41,041 nucleotides of DNA from an uncultured Lachnospiraceae bacterium (lineage in GTDB: Bacteria; Bacillota; Clostridia; Lachnospirales; Lachnospiraceae). Shown here piece after piece: positions 30,135 through 38,095 of this stretch (its first letter is position 1; each line of letters starts with the position of its first letter). Position numbers and translations under genes: made by a program. The stretch covers positions 1 through 41,041 of the forward strand of contig CANRJF010000015.1 in the NCBI GenBank assembly GCA_947630855.1, written 5' to 3'. Below the pieces are notes generated by a model. That model made no database searches and was not told the origin of the DNA. It worked only from the letters and a program-made list of their open reading frames with translations.

Positions 30135-30533
30135 TCATGCTTTTTCTTCCTCACTCCCTTTTCCCTTAAAAATTACTTTATGAATGAAGGGCTGTGCATA
30201 TGCAGCAGCTTTCAAACCCATAACGCCTAAAAATGCCGTAATCAAATTTCCTAATTGAAAATACATCATCAAAGAAAATACAATGACTACTACAAGATAA
30301 CGTACCAGGTTCTGTGCAATCAGCTTTCCCTGGCCGCCTTTTAAACTGACAGCATCTTCAATTACAATTGCCATATGGACTGCCATACCGCAGGCAAGAG
30401 TTATGCCAATCCAAAGCCCGCTGGTATAACGGATTTTATCTGATACAAACCATACACCGGTAATCTGCAGAAGGATTCCATATAGAATGATGCCCAAAAT
30501 CAATTCCGGCAATACTTTATTTAGTCTTCTTAA
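30135..30533 (-). CDS. atpI: ATP synthase subunit I (AtpI family)
   Basis: Small membrane protein of 132 residues with four hydrophobic segments. It begins MLRRLNKVLPELILGIILYG and contains GLWIGITLACGMAVHMAIVIEDAV, the pattern of the ATP_synt_I family that helps assemble the c ring. The start at ATG 30533 overlaps the end of atpZ by 17 bases and has AGGGA nine bases upstream. A longer frame to 30587 would lie wholly within atpZ. Confidence 0.85.
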   Translation of the reverse strand, partial: LRRLNKVLPELILGIILYGILLQITGVWFVSDKIRYTSGLWIGITLACGMAVHMAIVIEDAVSLKGGQGKLIAQNLVRYLVVVIVFSLMMYFQLGNLITAFLGVMGLKAAAYAQPFIHKVIFKGKGSEEEKA

Positions 30534-30768
30534 CATGTTTTGTATCCCTGTCACTTTCCTGTTCAAATACTTTTTTTGCCATAACATAAATATTCCTAAA
30601 GCCTGCCAGAGCTCCCATAATGAATAAAGGTATGAAAATCCAGTCTATATCAAACTTTTCTCCAATATAAACGCCAAGAGCCGTACAAAGACAAATCGGA
30701 ACAAGCATATTAATTCCAAACTGCATGACAAGTGCAAAAGACTGATATACATTTTTCTGAAATTTCAT
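30517..30768 (-). CDS. atpZ: AtpZ/AtpI-type ATP synthase accessory protein
   Basis: Protein of 83 residues with two membrane segments (about 12-34 and 42-62). These are separated by the short loop GEKFDIDW, the form of the AtpZ family (PF09527) encoded first in many Firmicutes atp operons. Family members are implicated in Mg2+ or Ca2+ transport or F0 assembly. The ATG follows GGAGGGAAAC. It is the first gene after the atp promoter. Confidence 0.85.
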   Translation of the reverse strand: MKFQKNVYQSFALVMQFGINMLVPICLCTALGVYIGEKFDIDWIFIPLFIMGALAGFRNIYVMAKKVFEQESDRDTKHVKKTK

Positions 30769-30835
30769 GTTTCCCTCCTGCCGTTTGGCTTCGCAGGTGT
30801 GTTATTTACCCATAAAATGAAAACTCTATTCTTTT

Positions 30836-30863
30836 ATTATACCATTTTATGTCAAATTGTCTA
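30836..30863 (-). promoter_or_regulatory. Promoter of the ATP synthase operon
   Basis: On the minus strand TAGACA (30863-30858) and an extended -10 TG-G-TATAAT (hexamer 30841-30836) are spaced 16 bases apart. The start is near 30829, leaving a 60-base leader to atpZ. The -35 begins seven bases after the dCMP deaminase stop, and no terminator separates them, so read-through from tsaC is possible. Confidence 0.68.
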
Positions 30864-30869
30864 TTAATT

Positions 30870-31355
30870 TTATACATTCAGATGTAATTCTCTGCCTGTA
30901 TGTTCATATTTATAATACCGAACCCCCGCGGCGTCTAACATTCTTTTGGAAGCAATTACCGGAGGCGTATGCTCATATTTATCGTTGTCATAAACTACTG
31001 TCTTAATTCCTGACTGGATAATGGCTTTTGCACATTCATTGCAGGGAAACAGGGAAACATACAGTTTTGCCCCCTCCAAACTTCCCCCCCTGTAATTTAA
31101 AATAGCATTTAATTCACTGTGGGTAGTGTAAAGATATTTGTTGTCTAAAGGTTCCCCTTCTCTTGCCCAGGGAAACGCATCATCGGAACAGCCTGAGGGA
31201 AAACCGTTATATCCCATGGAAAGAATCTTATTATCCTGGCTGACGATACATGCCCCCACCTGTGTATTAGGGTCTTTGGAACGCATGGCGGAAAGCATTG
31301 CCACCCCCATAAAATATTCGTCCCAGCTAATGTAATCCTGTCTTTTGTCACTCAT
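30870..31355 (-). CDS. dCMP deaminase (ComEB-like)
   Basis: Zinc enzyme of 161 residues that deaminates dCMP to dUMP for thymidylate synthesis. The zinc and proton-shuttle residues H79 and E81 (THSELNAI) and C105 and C108 (PCNEC) are intact. The GYNGFPSG stretch is the usual substrate-loop signature. In Bacillus the homologue ComEB is linked to competence genes; here it is grouped with tsaC and the atp operon. It starts 16 bases after the phosphatase-like gene. Confidence 0.94.
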   Translation of the reverse strand: MSDKRQDYISWDEYFMGVAMLSAMRSKDPNTQVGACIVSQDNKILSMGYNGFPSGCSDDAFPWAREGEPLDNKYLYTTHSELNAILNYRGGSLEGAKLYVSLFPCNECAKAIIQSGIKTVVYDNDKYEHTPPVIASKRMLDAAGVRYYKYEHTGRELHLNV

Positions 31356-31371
31356 ACTTATACCTCCTGCA

Positions 31372-31827
31372 CTAAATCTCTGTGAATAAATTGGCTAACT
31401 TTTTAATAGAAGCAAACATTGTTTCATAACATAATCCATATACCTGCAAAGAACCTCCGTAGGGATTTACGATTTCCAGTTCATCTCCCACCAGTTCCGT
31501 TAGCACACGCACCTGCCGTTCCTCTATATCTTCAAACATTTCCAGAACTTTTTGGCGGTATCCTTCTTCCATGGCAATTACCAGGGTATTTTTCCCCACA
31601 TCTTCTTCCACTAAGGGACTGGACATATACCCCTGCACACTGAAACCATTGCTTGCCATTACCGCTTCCGCCTTCTGGTTCATAGGCTCGGGAAACAGTA
31701 CGACTAACCCTCTGGCATATGCCTCTATGCCGCTGCCCGTGCTGATTTCTTTAAATATTTCCGCAGCCATAGGTGCTCTGCATGTCCCGTTTTTATCTAC
31801 AAATACTATCTTATCATATAGTTTCAT
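31372..31827 (-). CDS. Low-molecular-weight phosphatase homologue lacking catalytic residues (YwlE-like pseudoenzyme)
   Basis: Protein of 151 residues with the fold signature of LMW protein tyrosine/arginine phosphatases. The P-loop reads FVDKNGTCRAPMA where active enzymes read FVCTGNTCRSPMA. The nucleophilic Cys is Asp11, while the loop Arg17 and the YwlE-type Thr15 remain. The general-acid loop reads VNPYGGS instead of DPYxxS, so Asp is replaced by Asn. Both key catalytic residues are therefore missing while the rest of the fold looks preserved, which suggests a binding or regulatory role. It is encoded three bases after tsaC, as ywlE follows ywlC in Bacillus with one gene between them. Confidence 0.88.
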   Translation of the reverse strand: MKLYDKIVFVDKNGTCRAPMAAEIFKEISTGSGIEAYARGLVVLFPEPMNQKAEAVMASNGFSVQGYMSSPLVEEDVGKNTLVIAMEEGYRQKVLEMFEDIEERQVRVLTELVGDELEIVNPYGGSLQVYGLCYETMFASIKKLANLFTEI

Positions 31828-31830
31828 ACG

Positions 31831-32880
31831 CTATACCTCAAGTACCTGATGACCTGCGGCTTTCAGCAATCTGTTCATAATTGCCTGGCCCATTCCCTGT
31901 GCCGGAAAACATTCTGAATAAATCACTTCCACTCCCAGTTCATCAAATTCCCTTAAAATCCGGTATAAATGTCTGGCAATGGATTCTTCGTCATCCCTTG
32001 CCCCGATGCTTAAAATATAATCCCCCGCATAACGGGACGCTGTCTCGTCCGTTCCAATTATACCTACTTTTTTTCTCTCTTTTTGCAGTTCCTTTGTCAT
32101 TGCATTTATTTTTGCAATAACCTTCTCCTGCTCCCCTTCCACCAACACCATTTCTCCTTTTGGCGCATAATGGCGGTATTTCATCCCCGGCGCTTTGGGT
32201 TTTATATTGGAATCGGATGCAATAAGCCCTGCATCCATCTTTACTTCCCCGATAACATCCTCTATCATTTCTTTTGTTATATAACCCGGCCGTAAAATGA
32301 CGGGCACGTCTTCTGTAAGGTCAAGAATTGTGGATTCTATTCCGATTCCCACTTCCCCGCCATCTAAAATCACGGGAATCCTGCCCCCTAAATCTTCTGC
32401 CACATGGCTTGCCAGCGTAGGGCTTGGCCTCCCGGACGCATTGGCACTGGGAGCCGCAATCAAACAGCCGCTGCCCCGTATAAGCTCCAGGGCAACTTTA
32501 TGAGCCGGCATCCGCACTGCCACAGATTCCAATCCTCCGGTAGTCTCTTTCGGAACTTCTTCCTTTTTATGAAAAATAATTGTCAAAGGCCCCGGCCAGA
32601 ATTTATCGGAAAGTTTTTTCGCCTTTTGGGGAATATCCTTTGCAAGTAATGATACATCTTCCCATTTCCCGATATGCACAATCAAAGGATTATCGGAAGG
32701 CCTCCCTTTTGCAGCATAAATTTTTTTTGATGCCTGGGGATTCATGGCGTCCGCGCCTAACCCATAAACCGTTTCCGTGGGAAAAGCCACCAGTCCGCCC
32801 TTCCTTATAATATCTGCTGCTTCTTGTATTTTTACCATATCAATATGGTGACTGTCTATTTTATAAATCTTTGTTTCCAT
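31831..32880 (-). CDS. tsaC: L-threonylcarbamoyladenylate synthase (Sua5/YwlC type)
   Basis: Enzyme of 349 residues that makes threonylcarbamoyl-AMP from threonine, bicarbonate and ATP for the t6A37 modification of ANN-decoding tRNAs. The N-terminal YrdC domain (about 15-200) has GGLVAFPTETVYGLGADA, KGRPSDNPLIVHI and APSANASGRPSPT. A linker and a C-terminal Sua5 domain follow (about 225-345, with APGMKYRHYAPKGEM), so it is the two-domain Sua5 form. The ATG at 32880 has no clear ribosome site. A possible -10 (TATGAT) lies only about 12 bases upstream, so the message may be nearly leaderless. Confidence 0.95.
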   Translation of the reverse strand: METKIYKIDSHHIDMVKIQEAADIIRKGGLVAFPTETVYGLGADAMNPQASKKIYAAKGRPSDNPLIVHIGKWEDVSLLAKDIPQKAKKLSDKFWPGPLTIIFHKKEEVPKETTGGLESVAVRMPAHKVALELIRGSGCLIAAPSANASGRPSPTLASHVAEDLGGRIPVILDGGEVGIGIESTILDLTEDVPVILRPGYITKEMIEDVIGEVKMDAGLIASDSNIKPKAPGMKYRHYAPKGEMVLVEGEQEKVIAKINAMTKELQKERKKVGIIGTDETASRYAGDYILSIGARDDEESIARHLYRILREFDELGVEVIYSECFPAQGMGQAIMNRLLKAAGHQVLEV

Positions 32881-32950
32881 AAAAACAGTTTATCATATTT
32901 CTATTCTTATGAAAAGACATATTGTTTCTGCTTTTATGCAAATTATAATA

Positions 32951-32979
32951 CTGACAAAATTCATCCTTTCCTATATGAT
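32951..32979 (+). promoter_or_regulatory. Promoter of the RR-ABC-HK operon
   Basis: CTGACA (32951-32956) and TATGAT (32974-32979) are separated by 17 bases. The start is near 32986, giving a 40-base leader to the regulator ATG at 33026. It is divergent from tsaC. Confidence 0.55.
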
Positions 32980-33025
32980 AATGTATGATAAAGGTAACAT
33001 TAAAACTACCCTGAAAGGAAAACAC

Positions 33026-33703
33026 ATGAATTTGAAACATATCTTAATCATCGATGATGATGTTCCCATCGGGGACATGTTAAACGAAACTCTCACGAAA
33101 GAGGGCTATCAGGTTTCCCGTGCTTATTCCGGCACGGAAGCCATGCTCATCCTTAAAGATATAAATCCTGACCTGATTCTCCTTGACTTAATGCTTCCGG
33201 GGCTTACCGGGGAGGAGGTACTGCCCGCCCTAACGGGTATTCCGGTTATAGTCATAAGTGCAAAAGCCGATATTGACAACAAGGTAGAGCTGTTATTAGG
33301 CGGCGCCGTAGACTATGTCACCAAACCCTTTCATATGAAAGAACTGCTTGCACGTATTTCGGTACATCTTAGAACATTTGAAAGCCATGAAGAGGCAAAA
33401 ATTTTATCTTTTGAAAAGATTCGCCTTTATCCTGATACCCATCAGGTAACGGTTTCTGATAAGGAAATAAAGCTGACCAGAACGGAATACGCCATTTTAA
33501 AGCTGCTTTTGCAGAACCAAAACCAGGTTATCCCCAAATCCCTTATATTGGACAAAATCGCCCAGGATACCCCGGACTGCACGGAAAGTTCCTTAAAAAT
33601 GCATATCAGCAATCTTCGTAAAAAAATCCGCTCAGCATTATCAGAAGAGGAAGATTACATCGAAAATGTGTGGGGCATCGGCTTTTGCCTTAAAAAACAA
33701 TAA
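33026..33703 (+). CDS. OmpR-family response regulator of the ABC resistance module
   Basis: Regulator of 225 residues. The receiver has D11/D12, phospho-acceptor D54 (LILLDLMLPG), S78 and K100 (YVTKPFHMKELL). The DNA-binding winged helix runs from about 130 to 225 and ends ENVWGIGFCLKK. I start at ATG 33026 (MNLKHILIIDDD), six bases after AAAGGA. A longer in-frame start at 32909 would cover the promoter. It heads the order regulator, ABC ATPase, permease, kinase, and probably acts on the TTTAC repeats just downstream. Confidence 0.94.
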   Translation: MNLKHILIIDDDVPIGDMLNETLTKEGYQVSRAYSGTEAMLILKDINPDLILLDLMLPGLTGEEVLPALTGIPVIVISAKADIDNKVELLLGGAVDYVTKPFHMKELLARISVHLRTFESHEEAKILSFEKIRLYPDTHQVTVSDKEIKLTRTEYAILKLLLQNQNQVIPKSLILDKIAQDTPDCTESSLKMHISNLRKKIRSALSEEEDYIENVWGIGFCLKKQ

Positions 33704-33706
33704 ATA

Positions 33707-33746
33707 TTTACCAAATCTTTACGGTTTTCTTTCCCTATTATTTACT
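33707..33746 (+). promoter_or_regulatory. Phased TTTAC direct repeats before the ABC genes
   Basis: TTTAC occurs at 33707-33711 and 33718-33722, exactly 11 bases apart, and again at 33741-33745, about two turns further on. OmpR-family regulators bind direct repeats of 5-7 bases at this period. A TATTAT hexamer (33736-33741) sits in the same stretch. This is a plausible binding site for the neighbouring regulator. Confidence 0.35.
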
Positions 33747-33770
33747 TCTTTTATCTAAAATGGGACAAGT

Positions 33771-33820
33771 AATCAAAAAACCCCTGCAAGCAGTCACTCG
33801 TCTAGCTGCCCGCGGGAATT
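33771..33820 (+). repeat. Leader element copy A, before the first ABC operon
   Basis: GC-rich stretch in an AT-rich intergenic region. It contains ATCAAA, CCCC, GCAG-n-CACT, then TGC-n-CGCGG and ATT, ending just before the AAAGGAGG site of the ABC ATPase gene. The same ordered blocks recur at 38191-38236 before the other ABC operon. A GCAG/CTGC pairing (33790-33793 with 33806-33809) could form a hairpin. Confidence 0.5.
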
Positions 33821-33836
33821 AAAGGAGGTAAACATT

Positions 33837-34751
33837 GTGGAATACGCACTTACGACAACTGCCCTGCAAAAAAAATATGGCAGCTTTAAGGCATTAAACG
33901 GCCTTACCATGCATGTCCCGAAGGGAGCCATCTATGGTTTTGTGGGAAAAAACGGTTCCGGCAAAACAACTCTGATTCGTCTGGTCTGTGGCTTACAAAA
34001 GCCCACAGAAGGAGAATATTCTATCTATGGTGTAAAAAACAAGGATAAGGAAATTATAAAATTCCGCCGTAAAATCGGTGCCGTGGTAGAAACTCCTTCC
34101 ATTTATCTGAATATGACGGCAGAAGATAACATGAAGGAGCAATATTATATTCTGGGTATGCCCTCTTACCGTGACATACCGGAACTTTTAAACCTGGTGG
34201 GATTAAAGGATGCCGGGAAAAAAAGGGCAAATGATTTTTCCCTGGGAATGCGCCAGCGGTTAGGCATTGCCATCGCCCTGGCGGGAAGCCCGGATTTTCT
34301 CATTCTGGACGAGCCTGTAAACGGATTAGACCCCCAGGGCATCATAGAGATACGGGAACTTATCTTAAAGCTGAACCGGGAACGGGGCATCACCATTTTA
34401 ATTTCCAGCCATATTTTAGATGAACTTTCAAAGATTGCCACCCATTTCGGCTTTATTGACAAAGGAGAGATGATAAAAGAAATCAGTTGGAAGGAACTGG
34501 AAAAGGCTTGTCAGACATCTACCCGCATTACAGTATCTGATACTAAAATTTTAAGCCGTGTTTTAGAAGAGATGAAAACAGACTACAATATTTTATCCGG
34601 GCAGGAAGCAGATATTTATGGAAAAATCAATATCACCGACTTGGCTCTTTGCCTGAATGAACAAAACTGCCGTATTATCTCTATGACACAGCGGGAGGAA
34701 AGTTTAGAAACTTATTACATGAATCTTTTAGGAGGGAATGACAATGCTTAA
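33837..34751 (+). CDS. ABC transporter ATP-binding protein (bacitracin/lantibiotic resistance type)
   Basis: ATPase of 304 residues. Walker A is VGKNGSGKTTL (about 36-46), the signature is NDFSLGMRQRLGIA, Walker B is DFLILDEPVNGLDP, and the switch His lies in ISSHILDEL. The NFDF/BcrA-like C-terminal extension (about 215-304) ends EESLETYYMNLLGG, typical of BcrA and NisF type proteins. The start is GTG 33837 after AAAGGAGG. It overlaps the permease gene by eight bases. With the adjacent regulator and kinase it likely exports or excludes a membrane-active peptide. Confidence 0.93.
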   Translation: MEYALTTTALQKKYGSFKALNGLTMHVPKGAIYGFVGKNGSGKTTLIRLVCGLQKPTEGEYSIYGVKNKDKEIIKFRRKIGAVVETPSIYLNMTAEDNMKEQYYILGMPSYRDIPELLNLVGLKDAGKKRANDFSLGMRQRLGIAIALAGSPDFLILDEPVNGLDPQGIIEIRELILKLNRERGITILISSHILDELSKIATHFGFIDKGEMIKEISWKELEKACQTSTRITVSDTKILSRVLEEMKTDYNILSGQEADIYGKINITDLALCLNEQNCRIISMTQREESLETYYMNLLGGNDNA

Positions 34752-35610
34752 CCTGATTTGGGCAAATATATTCCGGCTGAAAAAAAATGCCGTATTCTGG
34801 GGTTCCATAATAGTGACTATCGGATTTGAAATCTATTATACAGTCTCACAGTTACTTCACTACAATAAAAACCACGACAGTGTCTCCATGGATACAATTT
34901 GTTCTCCTGCGGGCCTTCAAATCATAGTCATCCTGGCGGCGGTTACCCTCTCTCTTTTTCTGGGAACAGAGTACAGCAACAAGACAATCCGCAACAAACA
35001 GATTGCAGGCCACACAAGAGCCGGCATTTACGGGGCACATCTTTTCACCTCCCTTTTGGCTGTCACTGTCCTTTACCTGACAGACTGGGTGGTAAGCTCT
35101 GTTTTGATTTCCATGCTTTTTAAGCCCTCTTGGCCTTCTCTGTCTTCATTACTGCTTTTGTTTTTTCAGGGATGGCTGTCCTTTATGACATATGCCGCCG
35201 TATTTACATGCATTGCACTGTTATGCTCCAGCCGTGCCGCCACAACTGCAATATGCATTCTGCTGGCATTTTCTTCCATGTTTCTGGGAATTTATGAATT
35301 ATCCAAACTATCGGAGTCGGAATATTTAGAAGATTTTGTTAAAGCAGAGGGAAACGGGGACGAACTTCCCTTTGATTATGAGGAGGGGGACACAGTAATC
35401 GTAAAAAAATTCAAAAACCCTTACTACTTAAGGGGAATGCCCCGTCGTATTCACACAAATATCTTTGACGCAAACCCTTATGGACAGATTTTACAGGTAT
35501 TAGGCATGGAGATTGCAAAGCCCCGGCGGACAATTTTCTTTTCCCTGCTGTTTATGATAACTATATCGGGGGCAGGCATGGCTGTTTTTAATAGAAAAGA
35601 CCTAAAATAA
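34744..35610 (+). CDS. ABC-2 type permease of the peptide-resistance module
   Basis: Membrane protein of 288 residues with about six hydrophobic segments: near 18-36, 58-78, 105-130, 140-165, 172-190 and 265-285. A charged extracytoplasmic stretch at about 195-255 contains DELPFDYEEGD. It begins MLNLIWANIFRLKKNAVFW, like BcrB/NisE-type permeases. I choose ATG 34744, eight bases after GGAGG. The ATG at 34738 is too close to that site. It presumably pairs with the upstream ATPase as a homodimer, since no second permease is present. Confidence 0.85.
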   Translation: MLNLIWANIFRLKKNAVFWGSIIVTIGFEIYYTVSQLLHYNKNHDSVSMDTICSPAGLQIIVILAAVTLSLFLGTEYSNKTIRNKQIAGHTRAGIYGAHLFTSLLAVTVLYLTDWVVSSVLISMLFKPSWPSLSSLLLLFFQGWLSFMTYAAVFTCIALLCSSRAATTAICILLAFSSMFLGIYELSKLSESEYLEDFVKAEGNGDELPFDYEEGDTVIVKKFKNPYYLRGMPRRIHTNIFDANPYGQILQVLGMEIAKPRRTIFFSLLFMITISGAGMAVFNRKDLK

Positions 35611-35626
35611 AAAAGGGGGTGGAAAG

Positions 35627-36508
35627 GTGATTTGGCTTTTGTGCGGTTTTTTGGGATTGATTATCCTTATTCTGGGAATAAAGATTTATCTGCTGCGAAA
35701 ATCGGCATGGGAAATTTCCAGGGAATTTTCTGATAAATTAAATCATGATACCAACACACTGATTACCACTTCCACCCAGGATAAAGCCATGAATTTCCTG
35801 GCTGACAATCTAAATACCCAGTTAAAAGAGTTACAGCGCCAAAGGCACCGCTACGTCCAGGGGGATTTGGAACTGAAAAATGCAATTACCAATATTTCCC
35901 ATGACCTGCGGACGCCTCTTACCGCCATAAGCGGGTATCTGGATTTGCTGGAAGATGAAGAGCTAAATGAAAAAGCCCGCCGGTACACAAAGATTATAAA
36001 AAACCGCACTAATGCCTTAGAACAGCTTACGGAAGAGCTGTTCCGGTATTCAGTGATTATCTCTCCTGAATATGAGAATAAAAGGGAGAGTGTGTGCGTA
36101 AATACCATATTGGAGGAGAGCATATTAGGATTTTATGCGGCTTTGCAGGAAAGAGGAATTACCCCAAAAATCCATATTACAGAGACAAAAATTGTACGGG
36201 ATTTAAACCCCGCCTCCCTTTCCCGGATTTTTTCTAACCTTATCCACAATGCCATAAAATACAGTGACAAAGACCTTTCCGTAACCTTAACAGATGAAGG
36301 GAAAATTATTTTTTCAAACTCTGCCCGGAATTTAAACGAAGTTTTAGTGGAAAGGCTCTTTGACCGCTTTTACACGGTAGAATGCGCAAGAAAAAGCACG
36401 GGATTAGGGCTTTCTATTGCCCGAATCCTTACGGAGCAGATTGGCGGAACCATTGAGGCAAAATATGAGAATCATAGATTGTGGATTTTTATTTTCCTTC
36501 CGCCATAA
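35627..36508 (+). CDS. Sensor histidine kinase with a single N-terminal membrane segment
   Basis: Kinase of 293 residues. There is only one hydrophobic segment (about 2-23) and no extracellular domain. A coiled linker leads to the H-box NISHDLRTPLTAISG with H92, the N-box FSNLIHNAIKYSD, and the short ATPase end TGLGLSIARIL. Kinases of this form beside ABC genes often sense through the transporter. The start is GTG 35627, after GGGGGTGGAAAG. It ends the four-gene module. Confidence 0.92.
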   Translation: MIWLLCGFLGLIILILGIKIYLLRKSAWEISREFSDKLNHDTNTLITTSTQDKAMNFLADNLNTQLKELQRQRHRYVQGDLELKNAITNISHDLRTPLTAISGYLDLLEDEELNEKARRYTKIIKNRTNALEQLTEELFRYSVIISPEYENKRESVCVNTILEESILGFYAALQERGITPKIHITETKIVRDLNPASLSRIFSNLIHNAIKYSDKDLSVTLTDEGKIIFSNSARNLNEVLVERLFDRFYTVECARKSTGLGLSIARILTEQIGGTIEAKYENHRLWIFIFLPP

Positions 36509-36594
36509 AATAATATGGCTATTTTTCCTGAAAATTGATACAATATATTATAGAAACTCTGGGAATTTTATAAAACTGAAAGGAGAATTTTACT

Positions 36595-37338
36595 ATGCTA
36601 AAAGGAAAAGTTGCAGTGGTTACAGGAGGGACGAGAGGCATCGGCTATTCTATTGTGAAAAAGTATCTGGAAAACGGGGCAAAAGTGGTTCTTTTTGGTT
36701 CCAGGCAGGAAACCGTAGACAAAGCCCTGAGCAGTTTAAAAGCGGAAAACGGAAACTGGAAAGTGGAAGGTATGCATCCTGCCCTGACAAATGCCAAAGA
36801 AGTGGAAAAGGCTATTAATGAAATTAAAGAGAAATACGGCAGAATCGATATTCTTGTAAACAATGCAGGTATTTCCCAAAGCACTCCTCTCTGTGACTAC
36901 ACCCCGGAAGAGTTTGACAAAGCCATTGATTTAAATGTGAAAGCATTGTTTTATGCCATCCTCCCCACGGCAAAGATTATGAAAGAGCAGGGAGGAGGCT
37001 GCATTATCAACACCAGTTCCATGGTAAGTCTGATAGGCCAGTCCAGCGGCGTAGGCTATCCCACCAGCAAATTTGCGGTAAACGGCCTGACTATTTCCCT
37101 TGCCAGAGAATTAGGAAAAGACCATATCAGGGTAAACGCCGTTGCCCCGGGAGTTACGAGAACGGACATGGTGGCTTCCCTGCCGGACGAGGTAGTAAAA
37201 AGGATTTCCATGCAGATTCCCATAGGGCGTCCCGGCGAGCCGGAAGAAGTGGCAGACGCATTTCTTTTCCTTGCCAGTGATATGGCAAGCTATATTTCCG
37301 GTGAAATCCTTTCTGTGGACGGAGCAACATGGATTTAA
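36595..37338 (+). CDS. Short-chain dehydrogenase/reductase (FabG/BaiA-like)
   Basis: Classical SDR of 247 residues. It has the cofactor motif TGGTRGIG (10-17), NNAG (89-92), and catalytic S142, Y155 and K159 (GYPTSK). Position 36-37 is Ser-Arg after beta 2, which usually favours NADPH. Several stretches (TGGTRGIG, FGxxQExVDxAL, SGVGYPTSK, VAPGVTRTDM) resemble the bile-acid hydroxysteroid dehydrogenase BaiA. General FabG-type reductases share most of these, so the substrate is open. It has an AAAGGAGA site and its own short upstream region, and ends at a terminator. Confidence 0.9.
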   Translation: MLKGKVAVVTGGTRGIGYSIVKKYLENGAKVVLFGSRQETVDKALSSLKAENGNWKVEGMHPALTNAKEVEKAINEIKEKYGRIDILVNNAGISQSTPLCDYTPEEFDKAIDLNVKALFYAILPTAKIMKEQGGGCIINTSSMVSLIGQSSGVGYPTSKFAVNGLTISLARELGKDHIRVNAVAPGVTRTDMVASLPDEVVKRISMQIPIGRPGEPEEVADAFLFLASDMASYISGEILSVDGATWI

Positions 37339-37342
37339 TTAA

Positions 37343-37362
37343 AAGGGAGCATTCGCTCCCTT
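37343..37362. terminator. Bidirectional terminator between the SDR gene and cwlD
   Basis: AAGGGAGC (37343-37350) pairs with GCTCCCTT (37355-37362) around a four-base loop ATTC. On the plus strand it is followed by ATTTTTC, and on the minus strand by TTTTAATT. Its right arm includes the last bases of the cwlD stop codon. Confidence 0.88.
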
Positions 37363-38059
37363 ATTTTTCATTTAAATACTGTATAATTCCCATATGTATC
37401 GCCCATGCCACCTTATTCTGATACTCATCTGTGCATAATTTTTCCGCTTCTTCCCAGTTAGAGAGGAATCCACATTCCACAATTACAGTTGGCGTAGGCG
37501 TTTTCTTTAAGAGATAATAACTTTCATTGGCTTTTTCCACCCGATGATTTTCAGGATTCAAGCGGAACACCATACTGCTTTGTATTTTTTTTGCCAATGC
37601 CTCCCCTTCTTTGGAACTTCCGTAATAGAATACCTGGGCCCCCTGCACATATTCCTCAGGATAGCTGTTCTGATGGATGCTTACGGTAAATACCGGCATT
37701 GCCTCCGTTACAATGTCAACTCTTTTCCGCATGTCTTCAACTTTCATGTTGGAAGAACCGGGAGTATACAAACCATCGGAAGTTGTTCTTGTCATAACAA
37801 TCTGGTAACCCTGGCTTTCCAACAGCACCTTTAACTTTTGTGCGATTGCAAGGTTAATATCCTTTTCCAATGCATTATTGATGCCGATTTTGCCGGGGTC
37901 ATCCCCTCCGTGGCCCGCATCAATCACAATACAGTTTTGGTCTACTGCTTTTACATTATTTCCTCCGGTAAAAATAACTGCTTCCTGCCGTGTCAACAAC
38001 ACCACAGAGAGCAGTATAATAATTGCCATTGCCAACTCAATTTTTTTCTTTAACTCCAT
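37361..38059 (-). CDS. cwlD: N-acetylmuramoyl-L-alanine amidase CwlD (spore cortex)
   Basis: Zinc amidase (Amidase_3) of 232 residues. The N-terminal membrane or signal segment is at about 8-23. The zinc and catalytic residues H50 (IDAGHGG), E65 (NALEKDINL), H129 (VSIHQNS) and E195 (VECGFLSN) are all present. In spore formers CwlD removes peptide side chains so that muramic delta-lactam can form in the cortex, which is needed for germination. Length and architecture fit CwlD better than vegetative amidases, which carry binding repeats. It is monocistronic, with a possible SigG promoter upstream. Confidence 0.9.
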   Translation of the reverse strand: MELKKKIELAMAIIILLSVVLLTRQEAVIFTGGNNVKAVDQNCIVIDAGHGGDDPGKIGINNALEKDINLAIAQKLKVLLESQGYQIVMTRTTSDGLYTPGSSNMKVEDMRKRVDIVTEAMPVFTVSIHQNSYPEEYVQGAQVFYYGSSKEGEALAKKIQSSMVFRLNPENHRVEKANESYYLLKKTPTPTVIVECGFLSNWEEAEKLCTDEYQNKVAWAIHMGIIQYLNEK

Positions 38060-38095
38060 TGCTCCCTGGCCCCTTTACTGTTATGGTATACTCTA

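Noticed and set aside
36595..37338. Naming the SDR gene baiA
   Set aside because: The shared motifs are common in SDRs, the cofactor residues differ, and no other bai genes are near.
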